Positions 1 through 8,339 of a stretch of 12,152 bases of DNA are shown piece after piece. The stretch is from an uncultured Nitrospina sp. (lineage in GTDB: Bacteria; Nitrospinota; Nitrospinia; Nitrospinales; VA-1), in the NCBI GenBank assembly GCA_950072225.1, contig CATMOP010000026.1, positions 1 to 12,152 of the forward strand. The letters run 5' to 3'. A model generated the notes under the pieces. The model was not told the DNA's origin. It made no database searches and was given only the letters and a program-made list of their open reading frames with translations. How positions within the stretch are numbered: the stretch's first letter is position 1; every line of letters starts with the position of its first letter. The position numbers and the translations under genes were made by a program.

Positions 1-389
1 CCCGATCTTGCTACCGCCTGTTCAAGGTTGTTTGTAGTCAATACACCAAATAAAACGGGAATATTGAACTCGAGCCCTATCTGGCCGACCCCACGGCTGG
101 TTTCAGCCGAAATAAAATCGAAGTGCGGGGTATCTCCTTTAATCACTGCTCCCAGACAGATGATGGCATCGAACTCTCTGGAGGAGCAAAGTTTTTTTGC
201 AGCCTGTGGAATTTCAAACGCTCCGGGAACCCGGACCACTTCCAGGTCTTCTTCATCGGCCCCGTGCTCCTTGAATGCTGATAGCGCACCGCTGAGAAGC
301 TTGCTGGTCACAAAGTCATTAAAGCGACTCACTACGATGCCAAAACGGAGCCCTTTCGCATTGTGGTCCCCTTCTATATATTTAGCCAT
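1..389 (-). CDS. ribH: 6,7-dimethyl-8-ribityllumazine synthase (partial, C-terminus off the edge)
   Basis: Lumazine synthase condenses 5-amino-6-ribitylamino-uracil with 3,4-dihydroxy-2-butanone 4-phosphate in the cytoplasm, the penultimate step of riboflavin synthesis. Translating the minus strand from the ATG at 389-387 gives 129 residues with the family motifs FNDFVTSKLLSGA (about residues 23-35), VPGAFEIP (54-61), LGAVIKGDTPHF (79-90, with the expected catalytic His at about 89) and PVLFGVLTTNNLEQA near the cut. Only the last few dozen residues of a typical protein of about 155 residues are missing. The start lies 9 bases after the ribBA stop codon, so it is the last visible gene of the rib operon. 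No clear Shine-Dalgarno precedes this ATG, and translation may depend on coupling to ribBA. Assignment is firm. Confidence 0.95.
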   Translation of the reverse strand, partial: MAKYIEGDHNAKGLRFGIVVSRFNDFVTSKLLSGALSAFKEHGADEEDLEVVRVPGAFEIPQAAKKLCSSREFDAIICLGAVIKGDTPHFDFISAETSRGVGQIGLEFNIPVLFGVLTTNNLEQAVARS

Positions 390-398
390 GCAAATGAT

Positions 399-1625
399 TC
401 ATTTAATATTTTGGAACATATGACCCATTTTTTCCTGTTTGGTCCGAAGGTATTTTATATTGTCCTCTTTAGCCTGTACTTCAATATGCACCCTTTCCAC
501 CAAATGCAGGCCATAACCTTCCAGCCCTACTATCTTCCTGGGATTGTTCGTCATGATCCTGATCTTTCCGAGTCCCAACTTACGAAGGATCTGGGCACCG
601 ATCCCATAGTCCCGCAAATCGGGTTTAAACCCGAGTTCTTCATTGGCCTGCACTGTATCTTTTCCCTGATCCTGTAACGCATAGGCTTTCATCTTGTTGA
701 CAATTCCTATCCCCCGTCCCTCTTGATACAAGTAAAGCAGGACACCTTTTCCATCCTGTTCAATCATCTCCATGGATTTTTTCAATTGCTCTCCGCAATC
801 GCACCGGTAGGAACCAAAAACATCTCCCGTCAAACATTGTGAGTGAACCCGGACCAATGTAGGTTCATCTTCCTGAATTTCTCCTTTGACCAGCGCAATA
901 TGTGTCTGGTCATTCAAAATATTTTTAAAGACAACAGCGCGAAACTCACCTGAAGGTGTCGGCAAAATGGTGGAGGTAACTTCTTCCACCAACGCTTCTT
1001 TCTTGAGCCGGTATTCGGCCACGTCTTTGGTAGTGATCATTTTCAATCCATGCACTTTTATAAATTGAGTCAGCTGAGATACCCGTGCCATGGTGCCATC
1101 ATCATTCATGATTTCGCAAATCACCCCATAGGGCGGTAAGCCGGCAATACGAGCCATATCCACCGAAGCCTCGGTTTGCCCCATGCGAACCAGCACACCT
1201 CCGTTTTTTGCCCGCAAGGGAAAAATATGGCCCGGTTTTACCAGATCGTTTCTGACGGAATCCGGATCAATCGCAACTTTAATTGTATGCGCCCTGTCCG
1301 CCGCTGAAATTCCGGTTGTCACACCCTGCCTGGCATCAATGGAAACCGTAAACGGAGTTTCAAAAGTAGACTGGTTATCATCAACCATCATGTTCAATCC
1401 CAAATCGCGGGTCCTGCTTTCCGTCAAGGTAAGACAAATTAGCCCGCGCCCAAATTTTGCCATGAAGTTTATGATCTCCGGAGTAACTTTTTCGGCGGCG
1501 ATCATCAGATCTCCCTCATTTTCCCGGTCTTCATCATCCACGATGACAATCATTTTTCCTTGCCCGACATCCACAAGCGCATCTTCAATAGTGCTGAATT
1601 CGTTTCCCATGATTTCCTCAATCAT
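399..1625 (-). CDS. ribBA: Bifunctional 3,4-dihydroxy-2-butanone 4-phosphate synthase / GTP cyclohydrolase II
   Basis: This 408-residue protein supplies both riboflavin precursors. The N-terminal half (about 8-207) is RibB, which makes dihydroxybutanone phosphate from ribulose 5-phosphate; it shows the acidic active-site motif VDDEDRENEGDLMIAAE (29-45) and the GQTEASVD segment (149-156). The C-terminal half (about 215-405) is RibA, which opens GTP; the zinc ligands are visible as HSQC (Cys264) and RCDC (Cys275, Cys277), followed by QEGRGIGI. The listed ATG overlaps the ribE stop codon by 4 bases (ATGA). An in-frame ATG five codons later (at 1610) is preceded by TTGAGGAAATC, a good Shine-Dalgarno, and may be the true start. 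Length and domain order match the common bacterial fusion. Both halves keep their catalytic residues, so I see no sign of a degenerate domain. Confidence 0.97.
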   Translation of the reverse strand: MIEEIMGNEFSTIEDALVDVGQGKMIVIVDDEDRENEGDLMIAAEKVTPEIINFMAKFGRGLICLTLTESRTRDLGLNMMVDDNQSTFETPFTVSIDARQGVTTGISAADRAHTIKVAIDPDSVRNDLVKPGHIFPLRAKNGGVLVRMGQTEASVDMARIAGLPPYGVICEIMNDDGTMARVSQLTQFIKVHGLKMITTKDVAEYRLKKEALVEEVTSTILPTPSGEFRAVVFKNILNDQTHIALVKGEIQEDEPTLVRVHSQCLTGDVFGSYRCDCGEQLKKSMEMIEQDGKGVLLYLYQEGRGIGIVNKMKAYALQDQGKDTVQANEELGFKPDLRDYGIGAQILRKLGLGKIRIMTNNPRKIVGLEGYGLHLVERVHIEVQAKEDNIKYLRTKQEKMGHMFQNIK

Positions 1626-2269
1626 GCAAAGCCCTGTTGCCGGAGAAAATCAAGAGAAGGTTTTTTCTCATTCGGTTTCAATAGGGTTTCGCAGGCTTTA
1701 AATACGTATTTTCCGATCATATCACATTCAATATTGATTAAATCGCCTATTTTTCTCGAACTCAAGTTCGTGTGGCTCAAAGTATAAGGAATGATGGAAA
1801 CCGTGAATCGGTTGTCCTTACAATCGAAAACGGTCAGGCTGATTCCATCTATAGCAATGGAACCTTTTTCTATGATGAAATGACTGAGCTCCGCCGGATG
1901 GGAAAACCGAAACAAGACCTCACCCGGTTTTTCCTCGATGTCCACGATTTCACCAACCTGATCTATATGTCCGCTGACAAAATGCCCGCTTATTTTCGCC
2001 GAAGGGGTGAGAGACCGTTCGAGGTTAACCCGATCTCCTTTTTTCGCGCTTTTAAAGTTGGTCCGGCTCAGAGTTTCGGTACTAAGATCCAGCTTGAAAG
2101 TCGTCTCGGTCGAATCCACAACGGTAAGGCAAACGCCGTTCACGGCAATACTCTCACCATCCTCAAATCCAGAAAGATCTTTTTCTGTATTTACAACTAG
2201 TACTGCCCCTTCGTTTTTCTGGACATACTCGCTAATGGTTCCTACCGATAGCACTATTCCACTAAACAT
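1622..2269 (-). CDS. ribE: Riboflavin synthase, alpha chain
   Basis: Riboflavin synthase dismutates two 6,7-dimethyl-8-ribityllumazine molecules to riboflavin and the pyrimidine precursor. The 215-residue product begins MFSGIV, a close match to the near-invariant MFTGIV start. It contains two tandem lumazine-binding barrels: GESIAVNGVCLTVV and SHFVSGHIDQVG in the first, and GSIAIDGISLTVF in the second. This is the family's usual length. The start codon lies 16 bases inside the end of ribD and is preceded by GGTGGAGG within the ribD coding sequence, which supports translational coupling. The gene ends in a 4-base overlap with ribBA. Some nomenclatures call this gene ribC. Confidence 0.96.
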   Translation of the reverse strand: MFSGIVLSVGTISEYVQKNEGAVLVVNTEKDLSGFEDGESIAVNGVCLTVVDSTETTFKLDLSTETLSRTNFKSAKKGDRVNLERSLTPSAKISGHFVSGHIDQVGEIVDIEEKPGEVLFRFSHPAELSHFIIEKGSIAIDGISLTVFDCKDNRFTVSIIPYTLSHTNLSSRKIGDLINIECDMIGKYVFKACETLLKPNEKKPSLDFLRQQGFA

Positions 2270-3366
2270 GGGGTCGCCTCCACCATTAAATCTTCACCAA
2301 TTTTTGTCACTTCAAGATTCTTTAACTTTATGGCGCTATTCACCTTCATCACCCCCCGCCCTCCGAGAAAACCGGGCGACTTGGATCCACCTATTAATAT
2401 CGGGCTGATGAATGCAACAACCCGGTCTACCACGCCTGCTTTTAAAGCACTGGCATTCAATTCGGCACCCCCTTCAATAAGTATAGAGTTCATATCTCTA
2501 TTTGCCAATTCTTTCAGGAGATGCTTTATATGGAATCCGTTTTTGCCGAATTTGCTGTTTAGAATTTCCACCTTTCTGGCAATCAGAGCTTTCTGGCGGG
2601 CAGAAGAAATACCGAGCCCGGTTACATAAATGACCGGTTGGGAACGGCTATTTTTAAAAACATTCGCCGTAAGCGGAATTCTATTTCTTCGATCCAGGAT
2701 AATACGGATGGGATGTTTAACCGAGCCTGTTTTAAGCCTGCAAGTCAAGCGAGGATTGTCTTTTAAAACGGTTTCTGTTCCTACCATGATGGCATCAACA
2801 TGGTTTCTAATCTTGTGAACATGATTTCGTGCCAGCTTCCCTGAAATCCAACGCGAGTCTCCAGAACGGGCGGCAATTTTTCCATCCAGGGACATGGCTG
2901 TTTTCATAATCACAAACGGCATTCCCGTTTTCATGACTTTTACAAACGATTCATTCAGCTTCATGCATTCTTCTTTTAAAACACCGGACACAAAAACAAC
3001 GCCTTGTGCTTTGAGTGCGCGCAAACCTTTTCCGCTGACCTGTTTATTGGGGTCTTTCATTCCGATAAATACCCTTTTGATACCCGCCTGAATGATCGCG
3101 TCGGTGCAGGGAGGTGTCCGGCCAAAATGGCAACACGGCTCCAGGTTGACGTAAAGGTCGGCGGATTGGGCTTTATTGCCTGCCCGCCTTAAGGCCTCGA
3201 TCTCGGCATGAGGATAGCCGACACGGGAATGATATCCTTCTCCAACAACCTTTCCGCGCCTGACCACAACAGCTCCCACCATGGGATTTGGGCTAGTTCT
3301 GCCACGAGCCCTTTGGGCAAGCTCAAGCGCCCTTCGCATATATTGAATGTGTTTGTCCTCTATCAA
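2254..3366 (-). CDS. ribD: Bifunctional diaminohydroxyphosphoribosylaminopyrimidine deaminase / 5-amino-6-(5-phosphoribosylamino)uracil reductase
   Basis: RibD carries out the second and third steps of the GTP branch of riboflavin synthesis: deamination of the pyrimidine and NADPH-dependent reduction of the ribose. The N-terminal cytidine-deaminase-like domain (about 1-145) has the zinc motif HAEIEALRRAG and the second zinc motif EPCCHFGRTPPCTDA. The reductase domain follows (about 148-365), with MKTAMSLDGKIA, SRWISG and a GGAELN motif. The 370-residue length is normal. The start used is TTG at 3366; it gives an N-terminus (IEDKHIQYMRRALELA) that lines up with E. coli RibD as I recall it. The first in-frame ATG is nine codons later. 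It is the first gene of the rib operon and starts 80 bases downstream of the NACHT gene on the same strand. No FMN riboswitch is recognisable in that gap. Confidence 0.95.
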   Translation of the reverse strand: MIEDKHIQYMRRALELAQRARGRTSPNPMVGAVVVRRGKVVGEGYHSRVGYPHAEIEALRRAGNKAQSADLYVNLEPCCHFGRTPPCTDAIIQAGIKRVFIGMKDPNKQVSGKGLRALKAQGVVFVSGVLKEECMKLNESFVKVMKTGMPFVIMKTAMSLDGKIAARSGDSRWISGKLARNHVHKIRNHVDAIMVGTETVLKDNPRLTCRLKTGSVKHPIRIILDRRNRIPLTANVFKNSRSQPVIYVTGLGISSARQKALIARKVEILNSKFGKNGFHIKHLLKELANRDMNSILIEGGAELNASALKAGVVDRVVAFISPILIGGSKSPGFLGGRGVMKVNSAIKLKNLEVTKIGEDLMVEATPCLVE

Positions 3367-3424
3367 CGGATGACTTCGATTCTGGGGAAAGAAATTAGAA
3401 ATTGTTTAGGGGATCTCTTTTTAT

Positions 3425-3445
3425 TCTTTTTTACGGAAAAAAAGA
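3425..3445. other. A/T-rich inverted repeat between the NACHT gene and ribD
   Basis: TCTTTTTT (3425-3432) and AAAAAAGA (3438-3445) are perfect inverted arms around a short loop, directly after the stop codon of the NACHT-FGE gene. The stem contains only one G:C pair, so it is weak for a classical intrinsic terminator, although the run of T would suit transcript release. It may partly separate NACHT transcription from the rib operon. The remaining gap of about 60 bases must hold any rib promoter; I see no convincing -35/-10 pair. Confidence 0.35.
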
Positions 3446-3446
3446 T

Positions 3447-5876
3447 TTACAGGTCATCGATATCGTCTCTTTCAATTTCGGTAAATTGAGGAGCTTCGAC
3501 ACATCTCAGCCCCACGGCCAAATGCCGCTCAGAGGGGTCAAATGAATTCCTGAAGACACATTTGGCATGTACCAGATAATTCATCCACGATCCACCCCGC
3601 ACAATTCTTTGAGTGGAATGCATGGAGACATTTTTCTGCATGCACCATTCCCAGACGTTGCCTGCCATATCGTAGCATCCATAGGGAGACATGCCCTGAT
3701 CCAATTCCAGGACCGGATTTGTCTTACACGCCATAAAGTCACAGGTGTTAGCAAAACCTTTTTCATAGCCCATTGGCTCTCCCCAGGGATAAGTCTTGCC
3801 ATCTGTTCCCCGGGCCGCTTTTTCCCATTCCTGCTCAGAGGGCAGTCTCAATCCTATCCAGAGGGCAAAAATAACCGCCTCATAATAGTTGATGCCAATA
3901 ACGGGCTGATCGCCATCAAAAGAATATTTAGGAAACCTGTTCTGGTGTTGCGGATCGAACTGCCGATACAAGGCATTGGTAACCGGAAATTTCATGATCG
4001 AAAATTCTTTCAGGATAACCTGATCCTCCTCATCCACCTCATCCTGATAAATAAATTTTCCTTCAGGAATCGTGGCCATTTCCCCAAATTTTTTAAGAAT
4101 TGCTCTACCCTCCTTTTCCAGCTTCGCAATCTCATTAAAAAACTCCTTAAACTCGTCTAGTTTCTTTAGAGGTTCAAAATCAAACGTATCCAGCAACTGA
4201 TGAAAATCGAGTCCATGCCTCGCAAGAATTAGTTCGAACACGCTGAATAAAATTCTACTATCGCGGTGCTCTCGCTTCAATAAACGGCTCAGCAAGTTTT
4301 CCAGGTATCCGGTCTCGTTATACTGAATCACCTCTTGGACACGCACCTTCCGGCACTGGGAAAATTGGGGAAGAGTTTCCTTGCACTGGTATTTCAACAA
4401 TTGCCTTATCAACAGGCCTTGCCCCTTCGGCAGGTCGCCCACCTCGGCCAGCGAGTTTCCCGCTAGCATCACCTCCCCTTCCTCAATTAAAATATCGAAC
4501 AGCTCTTTTCCGGAAACACCTCCGGCCAGGATCTTAATGGCCTCATGCCATTTCTCATCCCCACAGTTTTTCCTGACAATTTCCCTCCAGGAATTGCTTT
4601 TCTGTAAATACCGACCCGCCAGAAACTCCTGAAACGATGGATGGCAATATTCCCAACGTCGATTCGTCTGTTGCAAAATTCCTTCCCACCAGGGCACAAC
4701 ACTTCCTTCGCATAAAAGGACTGCCTTTCCTTCTAAGACAGATTTTTCGTAACCCGGCTCTATATCAAGAAAACGTTGTTGTCGCCCTTCCACCATCAAT
4801 TGGTAAGAAATTTCGGAAAGTTGGTCGAGGCAGTCTTCCACCCAATTTTCATCCGCAGAAGGATTGGCCGATTTCAGTTTAAAACGGAACCAGGCAGAAT
4901 AAATCTCCATCCTGTTCTTCAACCCCTCAAGGATTTCGTTTTCGGAAAGTTCACGAATCATGCCCAATAAAATGGGTACGTTCAAAAGTTCCGGGGTATA
5001 TAGAGCCAGGTCTTTAATCTTTAAATTTTTAGAGGCTTCTCCCAGATAAGTAGAACTATCCCTGGGATCAATTTTCTGGAAAGCCATTTGAAATGCAGCG
5101 CTTTCTCCACGCTTAATAACCGCGTCGGTAGATAAAGAACCAAAATTGAATCCATGGCTGGCAAGCAGAACAAAATTACTGCGAAAGGCGTTATCCTCCA
5201 GAAACGATTCCATAAAAAACTGGAAACGGTCCTGAGTATGAAGTTGGTCAAATCCGTCCAACAGGAGCATGCACTTGCTGTAGTTGAAGATGGCATTGAC
5301 CGTGCTCTCCAGGAGTCCTTCATCCAAAATCAAATCTGGATTGTCTTCCTGTTCAAGCAGAACCACATCGATGATTTCACGGTTTACCCCGTTACGGAAC
5401 TGGTCAAATCTGCCCCCCTCTGGTAGGTTCCCTAAATGGAAATACACTGGAAGGGAATAGATTTTATGAGCGGGTTTCTGGAGAAGCGCTTCCAAATAAC
5501 ATTTCAGGAAAGTAGTTTTGCCCATTCCTGATTCGGCGTCCAGCATGATCTTCAACCGATTGACGTCAAGCAAACCTTCATTAATGATTCTTGGTGCAGG
5601 AAAAACCTGTTCAAGCAGGCTTTGCCGGTGCATGACCGGATTGACATCCAGCAAGACCACCGGAATAAGGGTTTTGCTTCTCTTCCCTTTGGGCAAAGTT
5701 TCATCCAGCCAATGGGAAACCCTTTTCAACTGGTGCTTCCTATAGGTATCTACAACCCATTCAATGGATTCTTCTGGTCGTTCTGGGGCCAGAGGAAGCT
5801 TTTCCCCATCAAAACCAGGAACCAGTTCTTCCTCGCCACTCATGAATAACAACCAGACGATTGGTGATATATACAT
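3447..5876 (-). CDS. NACHT-type NTPase with C-terminal FGE-sulfatase/C-type-lectin-fold domain
   Basis: This is an 809-residue multidomain protein. Residues about 108-122 carry a Walker A motif (AESGMGKTT) and about 202-211 a hydrophobic strand ending in the Walker B-like LLLDGFDQL, the pattern of NACHT/STAND signalling ATPases. A helical middle region follows (about 260-590), including the SFQEFLAGRYL motif often seen just after NACHT domains. From about 600 to 797 there is a formylglycine-generating-enzyme-like domain: MATIPEGKF, FPVTNALYRQF, RLPSEQEWEKAARG, YPWGE, YDMAGNVWEWC, IVRGGSW and VGLRCV. Only one cysteine (AKC) lies in the segment between GGSW and the terminal GLRC, so the usual FGE catalytic Cys pair is not evident and the domain may bind rather than catalyse. 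The ATG at 5876 has a poor ribosome site; a second ATG at 5843 (MSGEEELVPG) is equally plausible. It lies upstream of ribD but has no obvious metabolic link. Bacterial NACHT proteins are known in antiphage defence; that role here is inference. Confidence 0.85.
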   Translation of the reverse strand: MYISPIVWLLFMSGEEELVPGFDGEKLPLAPERPEESIEWVVDTYRKHQLKRVSHWLDETLPKGKRSKTLIPVVLLDVNPVMHRQSLLEQVFPAPRIINEGLLDVNRLKIMLDAESGMGKTTFLKCYLEALLQKPAHKIYSLPVYFHLGNLPEGGRFDQFRNGVNREIIDVVLLEQEDNPDLILDEGLLESTVNAIFNYSKCMLLLDGFDQLHTQDRFQFFMESFLEDNAFRSNFVLLASHGFNFGSLSTDAVIKRGESAAFQMAFQKIDPRDSSTYLGEASKNLKIKDLALYTPELLNVPILLGMIRELSENEILEGLKNRMEIYSAWFRFKLKSANPSADENWVEDCLDQLSEISYQLMVEGRQQRFLDIEPGYEKSVLEGKAVLLCEGSVVPWWEGILQQTNRRWEYCHPSFQEFLAGRYLQKSNSWREIVRKNCGDEKWHEAIKILAGGVSGKELFDILIEEGEVMLAGNSLAEVGDLPKGQGLLIRQLLKYQCKETLPQFSQCRKVRVQEVIQYNETGYLENLLSRLLKREHRDSRILFSVFELILARHGLDFHQLLDTFDFEPLKKLDEFKEFFNEIAKLEKEGRAILKKFGEMATIPEGKFIYQDEVDEEDQVILKEFSIMKFPVTNALYRQFDPQHQNRFPKYSFDGDQPVIGINYYEAVIFALWIGLRLPSEQEWEKAARGTDGKTYPWGEPMGYEKGFANTCDFMACKTNPVLELDQGMSPYGCYDMAGNVWEWCMQKNVSMHSTQRIVRGGSWMNYLVHAKCVFRNSFDPSERHLAVGLRCVEAPQFTEIERDDIDDL

Positions 5877-5973
5877 TCAGCCATTTGCTGGAACCTTTTT
5901 CTGTTTTAATTTAAGGAATATGGTAAACCTGTTAATTCGTAGAGTCTCAAGGGGACCTCTATTTGTTCGGTAA

Positions 5974-6103
5974 TTTCCCTAAGGCAACCCCTTACAGGGG
6001 AGGAAAAGTTAGCGGACTCTCGTAAAAAGCGCAATTGTACTTACTTGCTTTACGAGTATCGACCCGTTGCCTCCGGCGGCTAGCCGACCCTTAATTCGAT
6101 ACT
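5974..6103. other. Stem-loop-rich divergent intergenic region
   Basis: The 255-base gap between the divergent NACHT-FGE and rhomboid genes holds three adjoining inverted repeats. The first has CCCCT/AGGGG (5988-5992/5996-6000) inside TTTCC/GGAAA (5974-5978/6002-6006). The second is CTCGTAAA/TTTACGAG (6019-6026/6049-6056). The third is AGTATCGA/TCGATACT (6055-6062/6096-6103), enclosing the perfect palindrome CGGCTAGCCG (6077-6086). No reading frame explains them. They could form a structured 5' leader, a small RNA or a dispersed intergenic repeat. Promoters for both flanking genes must also lie in this gap, but I cannot assign -35/-10 boxes. I matched it to no known RNA family. Confidence 0.45.
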
Positions 6104-6131
6104 ATCATATTGCCCGCCAAAGCCCTCACCG

Positions 6132-6767
6132 ATGATTCCGTTAAAAGACGAAAATCCCACAAAAAACTTCCCGGTCTTCACATTCCTTTTTTTGGTACTG
6201 AACCTCATGGTGTTTGTTTATGGGGTCAACCTTCCTGTCCACCCTAGCGTGCTCTATGAAAACTATGCCCTCATTCCCTACCAGCTTGTTCACAGTCCTG
6301 TTAGCGCTTATCCGACCATTTATACTTCTATGTTTATGCATGCGGGAATCGGGCATCTGGGAGGGAACATGCTATATCTCTGGATTTTTGGGAACAAAAT
6401 TGAGGATGTTTTAGGCAAATTTCGCTTCATTCTGTTTTATTTTGTCTGTGGGACTATCGCGGCGCTGGGGCATATCGCTACCGAAATGAACTCCCAAATC
6501 CCCATGGTTGGGGCCAGTGGCGCGATATCAGGAATACTCGGGGCTTATCTGATATTGTTCCCTTTCGCCCGAATTAAAACCTTTATCTTTCTCGGGTTTT
6601 TCTGGACCATCGCGCGAATTCCAGCCATCATTTTACTGCTCATATGGATTGGCCTGCAAATTTGGAACAGCACATCAACCGGTGCAGGAGGAACGGCTTG
6701 GTTCGCCCATATAGGAGGGTTCATTGCCGGAGTCCTTCTCATCCTGCCGTTCAAACATATTCGTTAG
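6132..6767 (+). CDS. Rhomboid family intramembrane serine protease
   Basis: Rhomboids cleave substrates within or next to their transmembrane segments in the inner membrane. This 211-residue protein has the six-helix core. The first helix is around 14-30. The MFMHAGIGHLGGNM segment (67-80) carries the conserved His and the oxyanion Asn79. The catalytic serine is in GASGAISG (Ser129) and the catalytic histidine in AHIGGFIAG (His193), each on its own hydrophobic helix. A segment of about 12 residues (FWTIARIPAIIL) lies between helices 4 and 5, as in many small bacterial rhomboids. There is no soluble extra domain. No strong Shine-Dalgarno precedes the ATG, but the next methionine would remove the first helix, so this start is preferred. 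The substrate cannot be told from context. Confidence 0.92.
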   Translation: MIPLKDENPTKNFPVFTFLFLVLNLMVFVYGVNLPVHPSVLYENYALIPYQLVHSPVSAYPTIYTSMFMHAGIGHLGGNMLYLWIFGNKIEDVLGKFRFILFYFVCGTIAALGHIATEMNSQIPMVGASGAISGILGAYLILFPFARIKTFIFLGFFWTIARIPAIILLLIWIGLQIWNSTSTGAGGTAWFAHIGGFIAGVLLILPFKHIR

Positions 6768-6779
6768 CTTTTAGAATTT

Positions 6780-6956
6780 TTAGCGAGCAAGTATGGTTAT
6801 CAGCATTACCATCACCAGTGCCACGAAAAAAATCCATATCACCATGAACACCTTCGATCCCATGCTGGGATAATCAGGCACAAGCGATTTCTGGCAATGC
6901 GGACAAACCGGGGCTGGCGGAGAAAAATCTTTTCCACAATGCACACAAGTTGGCAT
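6780..6956 (-). CDS. Small zinc-ribbon protein with one transmembrane helix
   Basis: Translating the minus strand from the ATG at 6956 gives 58 residues. The N-terminus has two CxxC knuckles, CVHCGK (Cys4, Cys7) and CPHCQK (Cys18, Cys21), separated by about ten residues, which is a typical zinc ribbon. Residues about 36-56 (VFMVIWIFFVALVMVMLITI) are a single membrane helix, ending with a basic LAR tail. The start lies 7 bases after the cinA stop codon on the same strand, with GGAG about 12 bases upstream, so it is probably co-transcribed with cinA. It ends 12 bases from the convergent rhomboid stop. The function is unknown; similar short ribbon-plus-helix proteins are common as uncharacterised membrane peptides. 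Confidence 0.75.
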   Translation of the reverse strand: MPTCVHCGKDFSPPAPVCPHCQKSLVPDYPSMGSKVFMVIWIFFVALVMVMLITILAR

Positions 6957-6963
6957 TTTCTTT

Positions 6964-8238
6964 CTAGGCTCCTGGTTCTTCCTGGATTTTTAATCGCACC
7001 AAATTTAAAGCAGCCTGCGCCGCGCGCTCTTTGTTTCGGACCCGGTCATGCGTGAAAATAAATTTCCTGCAATGCGTACCAGACCGGTCATGCACTGCGA
7101 TATAGGTCAAGCCAACAGGTTTAAGATCACTGCCTCCGGAAGGCCCGGCAATCCCTGTTACAGAAACCCCAATATCGGCTCCGGTCACCCGACAAACCCC
7201 TTGAGCCATGGCCTCGGCTACCGGCTCACTCACCGCACCAAACTCTTCAATCAGCCGTGGTTCCACTCCCAGACGATCCATTTTGGCTTGGTTGCTGTAG
7301 ACCACAAACCCTTCTTTATAATAATCCGAACTGCCTGAGATCTGTGTCAGGCGATGCCCGATCAACCCCCCCGTGCAAGACTCGGCCGTAGCCAGAGTCA
7401 ATGATTTTTCCCGCAACAAATCGCCGACCTTCTCTTCAAGCGTCTCTTCATCCTTCCCATAAATATAACGGGACAAGCGTTCCGCCAGAAAACTTTCCGC
7501 CTCATCCAGACGTTGCTCCCCTTCCTGTTTAGACTCAGCCAACACCGAAATGCGAATCCGAACACCCAGATATGAAGGCAAAGAGGCTATCGTTGCTTTT
7601 TCCTGCATAGCTTCCAACGAACCCACTTTTACCCACAAGTCCGCTTCAGTAAGTCCGGTGGTTTTTATCAAACGGTGCAGGAAAACTTTATTCCCGTGCC
7701 CAGCCATTTCTGGAGCAACATATTTTTCGAACAAATATTGCATCTCTAAGGGAACACCCGGGAGGGAAAACAAAATACTTTTCCCCTTCAGCATCTTAAA
7801 TCCGGGAGCGGTTCCTTTTTCGTTGTAGAGAATTTCCGCTTTCTCAGGTACCTCACACTGGCTTCTCACGCTCTCAGGAACTTCCCGCCCCCGGCCGCGA
7901 GCCTGGAACATTGCTTCCAGCATTCCGGCCACTTTGGCATCTTTTTTCAAACCGCACTCAAACACTTTGAGTAGAACGGATTTGGTGATGTCGTCATGCG
8001 TAGCTCCCAAACCCCCAGTCAGAATAACCCATTCCGAACGTTGCAGAGCAAGTTTTACGCAATCCTCGATAATAGAAGCCGAGTCACCCACAGTGGTTAT
8101 GCGGGAAACCTCTATTCCCAACTCATGAATCCGCTCTCCCAAATATTGTGAGTTTCGATCCAGAATCAAGCCGCTGATTACTTCATCCCCAATCACTACC
8201 AGTTCAGCACAAGGCGCTTTAGAATCGCCAAAGATCAT
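6964..8238 (-). CDS. cinA: CinA: MoCF-like domain protein with nicotinamide-nucleotide amidase domain
   Basis: The 424-residue product has the two-domain layout of full-length CinA. The N-terminal MoaB/MogA-like domain (about 8-175) shows VIGDEVISGLILDRNSQYL and TGGLGATHDD (74-83), and is associated with ADP-ribose pyrophosphatase activity in the family. The C-terminal PncC domain (about 265-420) has the TAESCTGGLIGHRL motif (284-297) and VTGIAGPSGGS, and in characterised members deamidates NMN to nicotinic acid mononucleotide in pyridine-nucleotide salvage. Length is as expected and no catalytic motif is missing. It is transcribed divergently from the merR-like gene. The ATG at 8238 has only a weak upstream purine stretch, but the motif spacing supports this start. 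Confidence 0.95.
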   Translation of the reverse strand: MIFGDSKAPCAELVVIGDEVISGLILDRNSQYLGERIHELGIEVSRITTVGDSASIIEDCVKLALQRSEWVILTGGLGATHDDITKSVLLKVFECGLKKDAKVAGMLEAMFQARGRGREVPESVRSQCEVPEKAEILYNEKGTAPGFKMLKGKSILFSLPGVPLEMQYLFEKYVAPEMAGHGNKVFLHRLIKTTGLTEADLWVKVGSLEAMQEKATIASLPSYLGVRIRISVLAESKQEGEQRLDEAESFLAERLSRYIYGKDEETLEEKVGDLLREKSLTLATAESCTGGLIGHRLTQISGSSDYYKEGFVVYSNQAKMDRLGVEPRLIEEFGAVSEPVAEAMAQGVCRVTGADIGVSVTGIAGPSGGSDLKPVGLTYIAVHDRSGTHCRKFIFTHDRVRNKERAAQAALNLVRLKIQEEPGA

Positions 8239-8339
8239 GAGACACCCACGTTAAAGACAAAAAACATACTTGGATATTCTACCTTCCATGATGTTCAAGT
8301 ACGAGGGAAATGGTGAGTAATAAATATTGCAATTAAGTC

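Noticed and set aside
28..423. 131-residue plus-strand frame at the left edge
   Set aside because: It is antisense to ribH, whose minus-strand translation shows all the lumazine synthase motifs.
3367..3446. FMN riboswitch or clear promoter before ribD
   Set aside because: The 80-base gap is A/T-rich, too short for an RFN element, and has none of its conserved G-rich blocks; no convincing -35/-10 pair was seen.
3484..3600. Diversity-generating retroelement variable region at the NACHT-FGE C-terminus
   Set aside because: The GGSW...GLRCV end is placed as in DGR targets, but no reverse transcriptase, Avd gene or template repeat is in the window, and the codons show no AAY-type enrichment.
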